Part shown: positions 54,712 through 63,622 of the stretch, piece after piece
Layout of the letters: each line of letters begins with the position of its first letter
How positions within the stretch are numbered: position 1 is the first letter of the stretch
Assembly (NCBI RefSeq): GCF_024297145.1
Contig: NZ_JANCTC010000002.1
Coordinates: 703,957-767,956 of the forward strand
Source of the DNA: Mesorhizobium sp. LMG 17147
GTDB taxonomy: Bacteria; Pseudomonadota; Alphaproteobacteria; Rhizobiales; Rhizobiaceae
Direction of reading: 5' to 3'
DNA: 64,000 nucleotides
Translations under genes and position numbers: made by a program
The notes under the pieces: generated by a model
What the model was told of the DNA's origin: nothing
What the model saw: the letters and a program-made list of their open reading frames with translations, nothing else
Database searches by the model: none

Positions 54712-55581
54712 TTATGCGGCTTCTGCGTCCGCCAACATTTCTGAGCACACCTCGTCCGGATGTCGATGCGAAAACATATGCTCGATGGCGTTGCGCCATA
54801 TCAGCAGGTTCTGTGACTCTCCTTTTCCGCCTAGTGCGTAGTACTGCGCGTCTGGTTCAGACTGACGATTATCCAGATACAGAATTCGCGTAGGGCTCAG
54901 CGGAAACATCACGCTGGTTTCCTCATTCTTCAGTCCTCGGAACTTCAGGCTGGGATGGATGAATGTCACCGGGTTATCCGATGTGATGAAGACCGGCTGA
55001 TCTGATGCGATGATTGCCCACCTCATCTTTAAAAACAGCTCGGCCAGCCAAGCCCCTTGGTTCAAGCTGTCGAGCCACATCCGCTTGATGTCCTCCTCGC
55101 CTGCATCTCGGTAGGCAGGCCAGGATGCTTTATCAACATCGTACTCTCGCCCCGCAATCTCCACTCTGTCCGGGGGCTCGCCGACGGCCATATAAAACGA
55201 ACGGAACTGACTATGGATTTCTGCTGTCTGACCAAGCACGGTAGGGTTGCGCAGATACATGACCGCAGTCAGCAGCGCGAGGCCTTTGCGTATGACCTTA
55301 TTGCCAAGATCGACATAGCCTGAACTGATCTCTGACCAAAACGGCGTACCAAAAAGCTGTTCGAGGTTGCTGAGTTTCTGCTCGGTTCGATAATCTCGCT
55401 GGCCATTTTGCCCGGGAGCATACAGGTAGAATTTGACGGCCACTTTCGAGATCGACCGCTTCATCGGGTCCCCGCCCGACTTCCCAAACGTCCATATTTT
55501 TTCGCCGCCGCGCTCTGTGGCAAACGCTCGCAAGTATGCTTTGGGCACCCAGTGGTTACGCTTATATTTTTGGTGGCTCAC
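54712..55581 (-). CDS. DUF4238 protein
   Basis: A 289-residue protein with the DUF4238 signature at the N-terminus (KRNHWVPKAYLRAFA) and WAIIASDQPVFITSDNPVTFI later, plus MFPLSPTRILYL near the C-terminus. DUF4238 proteins are widespread, single-gene accessory proteins whose function is unknown; several lie in defence islands. It is first in a possible four-gene minus-strand run leading to gajA-gajB. Confidence 0.85.
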   Translation of the reverse strand: MSHQKYKRNHWVPKAYLRAFATERGGEKIWTFGKSGGDPMKRSISKVAVKFYLYAPGQNGQRDYRTEQKLSNLEQLFGTPFWSEISSGYVDLGNKVIRKGLALLTAVMYLRNPTVLGQTAEIHSQFRSFYMAVGEPPDRVEIAGREYDVDKASWPAYRDAGEEDIKRMWLDSLNQGAWLAELFLKMRWAIIASDQPVFITSDNPVTFIHPSLKFRGLKNEETSVMFPLSPTRILYLDNRQSEPDAQYYALGGKGESQNLLIWRNAIEHMFSHRHPDEVCSEMLADAEAA

Positions 55582-55695
55582 GGCTGTTCAGCTTTCGATT
55601 CTTCTTTCAATGATATCATGCGGCTCCTGTGCGATGCCCGACAAAAAACGCGGCCTGTGATAGGCTGCGCCAAATGCTGATGGTCGGGGGGGCAG

Positions 55696-56637
55696 GTGCG
55701 AAGTATCTCACGCTTAGTTCAAAAAATTCATTTTGAAGATTTCAGCGGCAGCGAATTCGAGAGGCTCGTCTTTGCGTACCATGTCAGGGCTAGGTGGACC
55801 GAGCTCGCTTGGTACGGGCAAGGCGGGGGTGATCACGGGCGGGATATAGTCGGCAGTGAACCGCTTGATGATGACGCGCGTCGGCGGACGGTTATTCAAT
55901 GCGTTAATCGTGGCAGCCTTACCCAGAAGAAGGCCGAGCATGACATACAGAGAGTGCTTTCCTCTTCAACGAAGGTTGACGCCCTCAAGTTCGTAACACG
56001 CGGTGCTGTATCCGCAACGCGTCGAGACGCCATTCATATCTTTGCCAAAACAAGTGGCATAGAGAGTCTGACAATCTGGTCAGGCGCCGAGTTCGAGGAG
56101 CATCTGCGCCTGATCGGTGAAGATCTTCTCAAGCGGTTTTGTGCAGGAGAGGTTTTTCCAGATAAGGCCGACGAATTGCGTCGTTTTGCCGACGACTTTG
56201 CCGGCCTCACAGATGGCGATGCCCTAGCTCAGATGGCCGCAGTCCTTGATCGCCCGGCGTTGCGAACGCCGTTTCATGCAGAGTGCTCTCTCGTGGCGTT
56301 TCAGCAAGCTATCGAAGATACCATCGCCGCACTCAATACCGGCATTTGGCGAACGCGCGAAGGCGATGAGATACGTCGGATACCTTCGCTGCATCACCTG
56401 CGCGACCAGCGCATAAAAGCGAATGTTTCGCGCTCTGCTCAGTTGATCGATCAACTGAGGCGAACCTTTTTGTCCGGCCTGCGAGACAAGCGCATCAGGC
56501 CATGTGCGTGTGGAAGCGACACCTGTACGATATTTTTTGTCGATCCCGCTGCCGGGGTCGAGTTGGACAGGATCCGATCCGAGGCGCTCTCAGCCTTTCG
56601 CGAGGTCTACCCAGGGTTTCGGGTTCACCTCGGATAG
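55696..56637 (+). CDS. Restriction-endonuclease-like protein with uncharacterised C-terminal domain
   Basis: A 313-residue protein. The N-terminal 90 residues resemble Mrr-type PD-(D/E)XK nucleases: SGSEFERLVFAYH with the first Glu (E20 or E22), GQGGGDHGRDIVG with the catalytic Asp (D50), then VIQCVNRG (66-73), where Mrr proteins usually have QCK. The lysine position is Val here, so catalysis is doubtful. The C-terminal part is helical, ending in a small module with three cysteines (RPCACGSDTC), perhaps metal-binding. GTG 55696 follows a G-rich ribosome site; divergent from DUF4238. Confidence 0.65.
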   Translation: MRSISRLVQKIHFEDFSGSEFERLVFAYHVRARWTELAWYGQGGGDHGRDIVGSEPLDDDARRRTVIQCVNRGSLTQKKAEHDIQRVLSSSTKVDALKFVTRGAVSATRRDAIHIFAKTSGIESLTIWSGAEFEEHLRLIGEDLLKRFCAGEVFPDKADELRRFADDFAGLTDGDALAQMAAVLDRPALRTPFHAECSLVAFQQAIEDTIAALNTGIWRTREGDEIRRIPSLHHLRDQRIKANVSRSAQLIDQLRRTFLSGLRDKRIRPCACGSDTCTIFFVDPAAGVELDRIRSEALSAFREVYPGFRVHLG

Positions 56638-56658
56638 CGACCAGATTCTACGGAAGAT

Positions 56659-56689
56659 GCCTTCGTTCGCACCAGTGTCGAACGAAGGC
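56659..56689. terminator. Bidirectional hairpin between convergent genes
   Basis: GCCTTCGTTCG (56659-56669) pairs perfectly with CGAACGAAGGC (56679-56689): an 11-bp stem with a 9-nt loop in the 59-bp gap between two convergent genes. No T-tract. Confidence 0.6.
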
Positions 56690-56696
56690 CCGTATC

Positions 56697-57356
56697 TTAA
56701 GCTGCGAGAGTTTGCCGCCGCATAGGCTCATAGAGCATCGAGAAGAACGTATCGGCGATTTCTACCGCTAACTCAGGCAGAAGATGGTCAACTGACCCAA
56801 CAAAACTGGAGCCTGAGAACAGTGATTTTCCCGGAATGCGCCGAGCGATGGTCTGATACGTCTTGAACATCTCTCTGACCAATGCCGCCGCGCGATCGCC
56901 TTGCACATGTCCTTCATTTTGAGGATCGATAGAGATGCAATCCCAGCGGAACTCTACGCATTTGCGGCGTTTCGCGATCCACAAATTTGGGATGCCTCGC
57001 TTGTTGCATTCTCGGAACCAGCGATCATTGGCAGCGACATCGCCGCTGGTGAATTCGATCCAGATACGATCTGGTAGCATTGGCGATCTCGCAACCGTAC
57101 TGACGGAAGAGAGGTCAAGATCGCCATGGCCAAATGCTGCCAACCTGTTTGATATTCGACCAAAATCGAACTGCGAAAGTATAGGCCACGCAGGCAAATT
57201 GCTTTTGACGGAAGCGAGTAGAGCGGCGTTCGTGCAGTAACCCAATCCGCATGCGAGTGCTTCTGTGAGGTGTGATGATCTCACCTGAGGGAGAAAAGCC
57301 CGCAATTGAGCTTTTGCAAAATCGATGTTGTCGGAGGTGACCAACATGCAGGTCAT
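56697..57356 (-). CDS. Hypothetical protein
   Basis: A 219-residue protein of unknown function. Its N-terminus (AFLPQVRSSHLTEALACGLGYCTNAALLAS) carries the recurring 'R-S-S-H-L-x-E-A-L-A-x-G-L-G-Y-x-T-x-A-A-L-L' helix pattern found at the start of several accessory proteins of unrelated function. The middle (RIWIEFTSGDVAANDRWFRECN) and the end are not recognised. ATG 57356 is used; ATG 57347 is equally possible. It stands alone between the nuclease-like and abiE genes. Confidence 0.5.
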   Translation of the reverse strand: MTCMLVTSDNIDFAKAQLRAFLPQVRSSHLTEALACGLGYCTNAALLASVKSNLPAWPILSQFDFGRISNRLAAFGHGDLDLSSVSTVARSPMLPDRIWIEFTSGDVAANDRWFRECNKRGIPNLWIAKRRKCVEFRWDCISIDPQNEGHVQGDRAAALVREMFKTYQTIARRIPGKSLFSGSSFVGSVDHLLPELAVEIADTFFSMLYEPMRRQTLAA

Positions 57357-57620
57357 GTACCCATCCTTTCGCTGAGGTCATCTGTCGCCGATTACGAGAT
57401 GACCCGAAGGGATCGGATCACAGTACTAGCCTGCCAAAATCCACTTTGACCCAGCGACAGGTCGGGGAGGAATCACCTGCGGCAACGATATCCCTTGGTG
57501 CAATAGTTACGCAACGTCATATCAGAACGATCGCTGCTACCTGGCGCTCATCCGACTATTGCCCATGGCCTGATCACGCCAAAGAGAGAGGAAGAGATTG
57601 GTTTATTTTTTTGCATAAAT

Positions 57621-57713
57621 GCGGCGATGGTCGCCGCAAAAGTGAAAGATTGTAAATTCACGTTAAACGTGATAGTTTATAGAAACTATGGAATGCGGCG
57701 ATCATCGCCGCAT
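57621..57713 (+). promoter_or_regulatory. Stack of palindromes in the abiE promoter (probable AbiEi operators)
   Basis: Four dyads precede abiEi: GCGGCGATGGTCGCCGC (57621-57637), TCACGTTAAACGTGA (57658-57672, perfect), ATAGTTTATAGAAACTAT (57672-57689, 7-bp arms) and GCGGCGATCATCGCCGC (57695-57711, perfect, extending to AT ends). The first and last share their arms and start 74 bp apart. AbiEi antitoxins of known systems bind inverted repeats here and repress their own operon. GTTTATAG (57675) also recurs inverted as CTATAAAC (57724). Confidence 0.7.
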
Positions 57714-57733
57714 GAGGTTGATTCTATAAACTC

Positions 57734-58591
57734 ATGCCAACGAACACTGAGCGAAGACAATTGCTGCAAAACCTGGTGCCTGACGGCCTACCAGTGACGA
57801 AGCAATGGTTGTCGAAGCAAGCTCCGGACTTCGATCGTCACGCGCTCGACAATCTCGTCAAGAGCAGGCAACTCACACCGCTCGCATCCGGTGTTTATGT
57901 ACGTCCCGGTGCAAACCTTACCTGGCAAGGCGTCGTCGCGGCACTGCAGACGATCTTTCGCACTGACCTCAGCGTGGGCGGCTTGAGCGCACTCGAATTG
58001 CACGGATTTGCGCACTACCTGCCACTGTCGCGGCTACGTGCAGTACATCTTTTCGGCAAGGACGCGCTGCCCGCTTGGCTACACACTGCACTGCCTTCAG
58101 TTCAGTTCGTTCGCCACAGCCGGTCCTCGATGGGTGGCACCGGTCTCGTCACTTGGGAATATGACACCAATGAGCGAACTTTCATGACCGGTGGAATACT
58201 TGGTCAGAGGGCAAGCGCGTGGCCGTTCACCCTGTCGTCGCCTGAGCGCGCGTATCTCGAAGTTCTCAACGACGTGCCCGGTACTATCTCTTTCGAGCAT
58301 GCCAATCAGTTGCTGCAAGGCATGACGACCCTCTCGCCAAGGCGCATGGAGCAGCTCTTGCGCAAATGCACCAGCGTCAAGGTGCGCCGGCTCTTCTATT
58401 GGATGGCCGAGCGACATTCCTACGCCTGGCTGAACAAGCTCCCCAAACCAGAAGCGCTTGATGAACTTGGCATTGGCAGCGGCAACAGAGTGCTGGCCAG
58501 GGGCGGCAGACTCGATCCAAAATACCGCATAACGGTCCCGGAGGAGATGTGGACACAACCAGCCCTTACTATGGACAAGTCCGACTCCTGA
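57734..58591 (+). CDS. abiEi: AbiEi, antitoxin of a type IV toxin-antitoxin system
   Basis: A 285-residue antitoxin and autorepressor. The N-terminal winged helix (about 10-60, VTKQWLSKQAPDFDRHALDNLVKSR and LASGVYVRPG) is followed by the AbiEi antitoxin domain with LSVGGLSALELHGFAHYLPL and AWPFTLSSPERAYLEVLNDVP. In type IV systems AbiEi counters the nucleotidyltransferase toxin without binding it stably and represses the operon. The 3' end overlaps abiEii by 43 nt, ensuring coupled synthesis. Confidence 0.88.
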   Translation: MPTNTERRQLLQNLVPDGLPVTKQWLSKQAPDFDRHALDNLVKSRQLTPLASGVYVRPGANLTWQGVVAALQTIFRTDLSVGGLSALELHGFAHYLPLSRLRAVHLFGKDALPAWLHTALPSVQFVRHSRSSMGGTGLVTWEYDTNERTFMTGGILGQRASAWPFTLSSPERAYLEVLNDVPGTISFEHANQLLQGMTTLSPRRMEQLLRKCTSVKVRRLFYWMAERHSYAWLNKLPKPEALDELGIGSGNRVLARGGRLDPKYRITVPEEMWTQPALTMDKSDS

Positions 58592-59472
58592 CGCGGGTCT
58601 TGCCGCTCGTTGCAGCCGAAACGTGCTTCGCCCTCAAGGGTGGCACCGCCATCAATCTCTTTATCCGCGACCTGCCGCGGCTCTCTGTCGACATCGATCT
58701 CGTCTATCTGCCCATGGACGAGCGTGACGAGGCGCTCAAGAAAATCGCCGAAGCGCTCTCACGTATTGCCGATGCGATTTCACAGGCGATGCCCGATACT
58801 AAGATCGTCCGATCGTATGAAGATCAGCGCGACGCATTGCGTCTTTTCGTGACGCAAGGCGCCGATCGTATCAAGATCGAGCTCTCCCCCGTGTTGCGCG
58901 GCTCGGTATTTCCGGCGGAACGAAGAGAAGTGTCGCCGGCCGTCGAGGAGCAATTCGGCTTCGTCGAGATGCAGCTTCTTTCGATCCCCGATCTCTATGC
59001 CGGAAAAATCTGCGCGGCCCTCGACCGGCACCACCCGCGCGACCTCTTCGATGTCAAACTGCTGCTGGAGAATGAAGGGCTGACCGAGGATTTGGTGAAG
59101 ACCTTTCTCGTCTATCTCATCAGCCACAACCGGATGATGGCCGAACTCCTACAACCGACCCGCAAGGAAATTGCCGGCATCTACGAAGGTGAGTTTTTGC
59201 GCATGTCGCAGATCGAGGTGAGCCTCGATGAATTGCTCGACGTTCGCGAGCGGCTGATCACAGGCCTCAATCAGGCATTGACCGACGATCAGCGAAAATT
59301 TCTTCTCTCATTCAAGGCGCGTCGCCCGCAATGGGATCTTCTCGGCATTGAAGAGGCCGACAAGCTTCCCGCCGTCCGCTGGAAGCTCCAAAATCTGGAA
59401 CGCATGCCAGAAGCGAGGCACAGGCTTGCCTATGAAAAACTGCGACGGGTACTGAACGAGGGAAATGGATGA
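58549..59472 (+). CDS. abiEii: AbiEii, nucleotidyltransferase toxin
   Basis: A 307-residue DUF1814-type nucleotidyltransferase. Motifs: CFALKGGTAINLFI (motif I), RLSVDIDLVYLPMDE with D-x-D (about 46-48), DRIKIELSPV (motif III) and IPDLYAGKICAALDRHHPRDLFDVKLLL (motif IV). Such toxins modify tRNA or related targets and arrest growth on phage infection. The start is GTG at 58549 inside the antitoxin gene with GGAGG 4 nt ahead; an alternative start further in cannot be excluded. Confidence 0.88.
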   Translation: MDTTSPYYGQVRLLTRVLPLVAAETCFALKGGTAINLFIRDLPRLSVDIDLVYLPMDERDEALKKIAEALSRIADAISQAMPDTKIVRSYEDQRDALRLFVTQGADRIKIELSPVLRGSVFPAERREVSPAVEEQFGFVEMQLLSIPDLYAGKICAALDRHHPRDLFDVKLLLENEGLTEDLVKTFLVYLISHNRMMAELLQPTRKEIAGIYEGEFLRMSQIEVSLDELLDVRERLITGLNQALTDDQRKFLLSFKARRPQWDLLGIEEADKLPAVRWKLQNLERMPEARHRLAYEKLRRVLNEGNG

Positions 59473-59537
59473 ACCATTCGATTTCACCAGAAGCAATTCC
59501 CGCCGACCTCGAAGTGTCTGGACACCGGGTCTTACAT

Positions 59538-59565
59538 GCCCGCTGTTCGCCCTGCGACAGCGGGC
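59538..59565 (+). terminator. Hairpin after abiEii
   Basis: GCCCGCTGT (59538-59546) pairs perfectly with ACAGCGGGC (59557-59565), a 9-bp stem and 10-nt loop, followed by CTATTTG. It separates the abiE operon from the next gene. Confidence 0.5.
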
Positions 59566-59701
59566 CTATTTGCGATTGAGTCGCACCGATCATCTCGGTG
59601 ACATCGGCTTCGGCAGATGCGATCTGCATTCAAAACTGGTAACCGCGCAAGGTTATCTAATCATCTTCAATTCGACCACCCGACTCGGATAAACTCGGCG
59701 G

Positions 59702-62700
59702 ATGAATTCAGATTCGGCCGAAGCAACAACTCCTCCGCCTGCTGAAGTTGTGCCCTCAAATTACATGCGGGCACGGCATCCACACCTGTTTTCGGACACG
59801 ACCGTTTCGAAGATTCAAAGCGTGCCAAGAGAGGTGCTGTCATATCATCTCGAAACGCTGACCAATCAAAAAGACGAGGCCACGTTCGAGGAATTCGCTC
59901 GCAGGCTTTGCGAGAAGTTCATCTCGCCTAACTTGCGCCCCCAGACCGGGCCTGTCGGCGGCGGCGACGGTAAGACGGATGCGGAAACATATCCCGTCTC
60001 TAACGCAATCTCCGAGCGATGGTTCGTCCCTGACCGCGCTGGCGCGGATCAGCGCTGGGCATTCGCATTCAGTGCAGCGGCGGATTGGAAGAAGAAAATC
60101 CGCAAGGACGTGAAGAGCATTGCAGAGACCGGGCGCGGCTATCCGCGCATCTACTTCGTCACCAATCAATTTGTGCCGTCCAAGGACAGCGCATCCATGC
60201 AAGACGGGTTGGAGGAGAAATACGGAATTCCGGTGACGATTCTCGACAGGACATGGATTCTCAACAAGGTCTTCGAGGGGCACAGCCTTGATATCGTCGT
60301 TGAAACGTTAGGCGTCGGGCGCGAAAAAACCGAAGAGGCTAAACGCGTCGGCCCGCGCGATTCTGAACGAATCGCTGAGTTGGAAGAACTTGAGGCTCGG
60401 ATGGGTGACGGGTCAAAGTATGACAGGAGTCCCCATAACCTTGTCGATGATTCTATTCGTGCAGCGATCCTCTCGCGTGGGCTGGAGCGTCCCCGATATG
60501 AGGTCGAGGGAAAACTAGACCGGGCGCTTCGCTTGGCCCGCCAACACGGCAATAAGAAGCAGCAATTGGCTGCAGTCTACAATTGGGCCTGGACTGCCTT
60601 CTTCTGGTTCGATGATCCGGTAAAGACGTCAGAACTCTACGGTGAGGTGGAGGCTCTGGCCCTGTCCTCGGATGACTCCGATGACCTGGAGCGTCTGACC
60701 AATATTCTACCGCTGCTCCATTTCTCCCTCAGTCAGCAGCTGCTGACACCCGATACCGGTCAGCTCGATCAACGTCTGGCCCGTGCGCGAGAAGCGCTGA
60801 TACGCGTGATTAACTTGGAAGCCCGGCCGAACAACGCACTGCACGCCCGGTCTCTGGCCCTCATGCTCGAGATTGTCGAGGCCGGCAAGATTGGGCCATC
60901 TGCTCTGATTGACATCTGGAAGCGATTCAAGGTCGTGATGAAGGACGCCGACGGCCTGGGCGTCTTCCCCTTCGAGAGCATTGCCGACGGGCTGACCGAA
61001 CTCGGCAAGCACATACCCGAAAGCCCAGAATTCGATGAGCTTTACGAGCAAGTTACGGATTTGCTTGCCAGTCGCCGAAGCGAGGGCGAGGCCGGCAAGA
61101 AGAACAGTCAACGGGCCTTCCAGAAGCTGGAAAAAGGCTTGCACTTTGATGCCATTCGGTGGTTCGGCCGTGCGGTAGGGTTGCTTGTTAAGGAAGAATA
61201 TCGCGACGAACTTTCTGAAGTGCTTTTCGGTTCAAGCCTCGCTTTCGAACAGGCCGGTCTTTACTGGGCCGCCCGTAATTACGCGTTAGCCGCCGTGTCT
61301 CAAGATCTCGCGGAGTTTACAGGCACCGGCAATATCTCTGGTGTCAATCCGACGCATTTGAAGCGGTTGTTTCACATGGAGTGCAGACTGGGGCGAGGCT
61401 TGTACGCCATTCAGTCTCACGAACTCGCTATGCTTGTGCGAGGAGCACAGGCTTACGACGAGAATTCGCGCCAACATAATGAAGAGGCGCGTCTATTCGA
61501 CACCCGGCTGTTTGGCGGACTACTACTCAAATTGGCCAACTCAGATCTCCCAGAGATTCGCTCCTTGCCTGATGCCCTTGAACGCCTGGGCATGCCGGAA
61601 GCACGGCTGGCTGCTCTTTTCCGGCTAGGCCAAGACCAGGTCGCGCGGGAGGAAGGCTGGTGGCCCGATACAGAAAGCGCGGCCGACATCGAGGACTATT
61701 TCAATCGCTGGAACGCCTATTTCGGTAACGATTTTTTCGTCAGGGATATCTCGTTCTATTCAGGCGAGACGGTAGAGCTGACCAGTGCCGTAGTCGGATG
61801 CCAGATAACCATTGAGGCCGCAAACAACCTTATGTCGCTGGCGGTATCTGAGGCGTTTCTCGGTGGAATTGAAGCGCTGCTCGCCACGAGCCTAGAGCAC
61901 AGGTTTCTGCCTCATCTGGAAAAAATCCGGTTCCGCGTTGATCCCGTCTCGACAAGCGGCAATGCTCCAACCCTGACATTCGAAGACCGCATGGGGGTTC
62001 CGGTTGGAATCATCCAACACCCGGCGCACTTCGAGCTGGCCACAAAGGCGGATGTTGTCGCGTTTGTCGATTGGCTCAAAACGGCTGCGGTTGAGGTCAT
62101 CCTTCTATTGGCGATTCCCGACGACGTAGAGGGATGGAGCAAGCAGGTATTCGCCGAAGAAAATGCGCTCGACCGGGCGCTTACGTTCTCAAATATCCCT
62201 TTGATCACAAGCAGTTTCTTCGGCGACATAGAGCATTTGTCGCTGGAGCGCTGGATAGCGCCGACTGACCGTGCATATGATGCGATCCGCACGGAACCTT
62301 GGACGCCGTCGGAGATTGCCGATCCGGAATCCGGTGTCTTTGTTTCGGACGAGCCGATGGACGGCTTTCCATTCGATACCAAGCGCATGAAGCACACGGA
62401 CATGAAGATCGTTTCACCGATCGTTGTGTCGAAATGGAATGATGCCCGTTGGCGTGCAACGCTATTCATGTATTCGCCGGACGAGGATGCGCCGCCTCCG
62501 GTACTCGGTATCGCATTTGAGAACGCGGAGGCCGGGAAAGCGATATTCGATGGCTTTCGAGAGCGCTTTGGCGAGCACGATCCCGGCAATGACCTGCGTA
62601 TCGCCATCGTACGCGGCGTGTCCTCTAAGAACCCATTCGCTTATGCCGTCGTTGTTGGGCCTAATGTCGAAAAGAATCTCCCAGAGAGCGACAAGCTTGT

Positions 62701-63034
62701 GGGTTTTGTGTCTCGCATAAACATCATGCAGCCAAAGAGCGACATCCATCTCAGGAGCTTTATCCAGCAATTTGAGCGCGATGGGCGCTATCTCCTTGCA
62801 CCCGCTCACTTGCCCTCACTGGATGCCGAACCCAAGCCCATGCTGGAGCTGGGTATTGGAAAATATGACCTTGAGATAAAAGAAGCTTGGCAGATCGGGC
62901 CAAGTGACCCTGATGCCGTGGTTCTTGATCTTGATGACCCACCGATAATTCCTCCCGAACAACCTGAAGCTCCGGTGAACGAGACGTTACGAAAAAAGAC
63001 CGAACAGGAAAAAGCGAGAAACAAAAAGGCTTAG
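59702..63034 (+). CDS. Large nuclease-like/helical-repeat protein, candidate defence effector
   Basis: An 1110-residue protein I cannot name. Residues 50-140 look like a PD-(D/E)XK nuclease: FEEFARRLCEKFI (Glu), GPVGGGDGKTDAETYPV (Asp of motif II, about 84-100) and WAFAFSAAADWKKKIRKDV, where related proteins usually keep a Lys one step earlier. IYFVTNQFVPSKD then leads to YGIPVTILDRTWI, as in nuclease domains that head STAND-type sensors. Residues 260-640 are helical, repeat-like (YNWAWTAFFWFDDPVKTSELY); no P-loop is seen. The 850-1060 part is a mixed alpha/beta domain. A HEPN gene follows after 105 bp. Confidence 0.6.
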   Translation: MNSDSAEATTPPPAEVVPSNYMRARHPHLFSDTTVSKIQSVPREVLSYHLETLTNQKDEATFEEFARRLCEKFISPNLRPQTGPVGGGDGKTDAETYPVSNAISERWFVPDRAGADQRWAFAFSAAADWKKKIRKDVKSIAETGRGYPRIYFVTNQFVPSKDSASMQDGLEEKYGIPVTILDRTWILNKVFEGHSLDIVVETLGVGREKTEEAKRVGPRDSERIAELEELEARMGDGSKYDRSPHNLVDDSIRAAILSRGLERPRYEVEGKLDRALRLARQHGNKKQQLAAVYNWAWTAFFWFDDPVKTSELYGEVEALALSSDDSDDLERLTNILPLLHFSLSQQLLTPDTGQLDQRLARAREALIRVINLEARPNNALHARSLALMLEIVEAGKIGPSALIDIWKRFKVVMKDADGLGVFPFESIADGLTELGKHIPESPEFDELYEQVTDLLASRRSEGEAGKKNSQRAFQKLEKGLHFDAIRWFGRAVGLLVKEEYRDELSEVLFGSSLAFEQAGLYWAARNYALAAVSQDLAEFTGTGNISGVNPTHLKRLFHMECRLGRGLYAIQSHELAMLVRGAQAYDENSRQHNEEARLFDTRLFGGLLLKLANSDLPEIRSLPDALERLGMPEARLAALFRLGQDQVAREEGWWPDTESAADIEDYFNRWNAYFGNDFFVRDISFYSGETVELTSAVVGCQITIEAANNLMSLAVSEAFLGGIEALLATSLEHRFLPHLEKIRFRVDPVSTSGNAPTLTFEDRMGVPVGIIQHPAHFELATKADVVAFVDWLKTAAVEVILLLAIPDDVEGWSKQVFAEENALDRALTFSNIPLITSSFFGDIEHLSLERWIAPTDRAYDAIRTEPWTPSEIADPESGVFVSDEPMDGFPFDTKRMKHTDMKIVSPIVVSKWNDARWRATLFMYSPDEDAPPPVLGIAFENAEAGKAIFDGFRERFGEHDPGNDLRIAIVRGVSSKNPFAYAVVVGPNVEKNLPESDKLVGFVSRINIMQPKSDIHLRSFIQQFERDGRYLLAPAHLPSLDAEPKPMLELGIGKYDLEIKEAWQIGPSDPDAVVLDLDDPPIIPPEQPEAPVNETLRKKTEQEKARNKKA

Positions 63035-63139
63035 CCTTCCAGCCGACTTCCAAGGTGTGCGTTATCTTGGCATTGGTCTCTGGTCAGCTACGTGTGCAGC
63101 AGTCTGCGGGGAGGAGGAGTTTGACCTTCGAGGCACATC

Positions 63140-63622
63140 ATGGACGAGACTGATATTGCTATCTTTATGTTGCAAGCATCGAAGTTTGAATTCTTTCTCA
63201 TAAATCGAGGTCGCTCGTTCATCCATACGGTCTCGACCAAGGGCCGGACCATCGTCACCGGTGTCAATTGGACAAGGGTAGCTCAAGCTGTGGAAGCGGC
63301 GGCTCCTTTTGCGTCCTTCGACTTCATCAGTTCGGGGTTCAAGGTTTTCATTGAGACCACGCCGCAGTACCTCGTGATAAAACACAACGGTCAACTTGGT
63401 TGGGATAGCGACGATGAGGGCGTAAACTCCTGGGATCGTTTGCTCAGTCGCAGCTATGCTCAATTGCGAAACAACGTGGCCCACGGAAATAAGCATCAGG
63501 TGCCTGCGCCCTTTACCTACGGCCGAACCGCAGAATTTCTATCGGCCGGCTTGGTGCTCATGGACTTCATTGCGCGCGAAATTTTCAATGAGGCTGATTG
63601 GAACACTCCAATCTTCAGCTAG
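63140..63622 (+). CDS. HEPN-domain protein
   Basis: A 160-residue protein with a HEPN-type motif SYAQLRNNVAHGNK: Arg110 and His115 form the R-x4-H pair that makes the RNase site in active HEPN ribonucleases. A following helix (FLSAGLVLMDFIAREIFNE) completes the helical bundle. HEPN RNases act in toxin-antitoxin, Abi and CRISPR systems. It follows the 1110-residue protein on the same strand and probably belongs with it. No MNT-type nucleotidyltransferase partner is adjacent, although AbiEii lies one operon upstream. Confidence 0.68.
   Translation: MDETDIAIFMLQASKFEFFLINRGRSFIHTVSTKGRTIVTGVNWTRVAQAVEAAAPFASFDFISSGFKVFIETTPQYLVIKHNGQLGWDSDDEGVNSWDRLLSRSYAQLRNNVAHGNKHQVPAPFTYGRTAEFLSAGLVLMDFIAREIFNEADWNTPIFS

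Noticed and set aside
59955..59985. Possible Walker A (GGGDGKT) in the 1110-residue protein
   Set aside because: The glycine needed five residues before GK is missing; the stretch fits the G-D-G-x-x-D motif of PD-(D/E)XK nucleases better.
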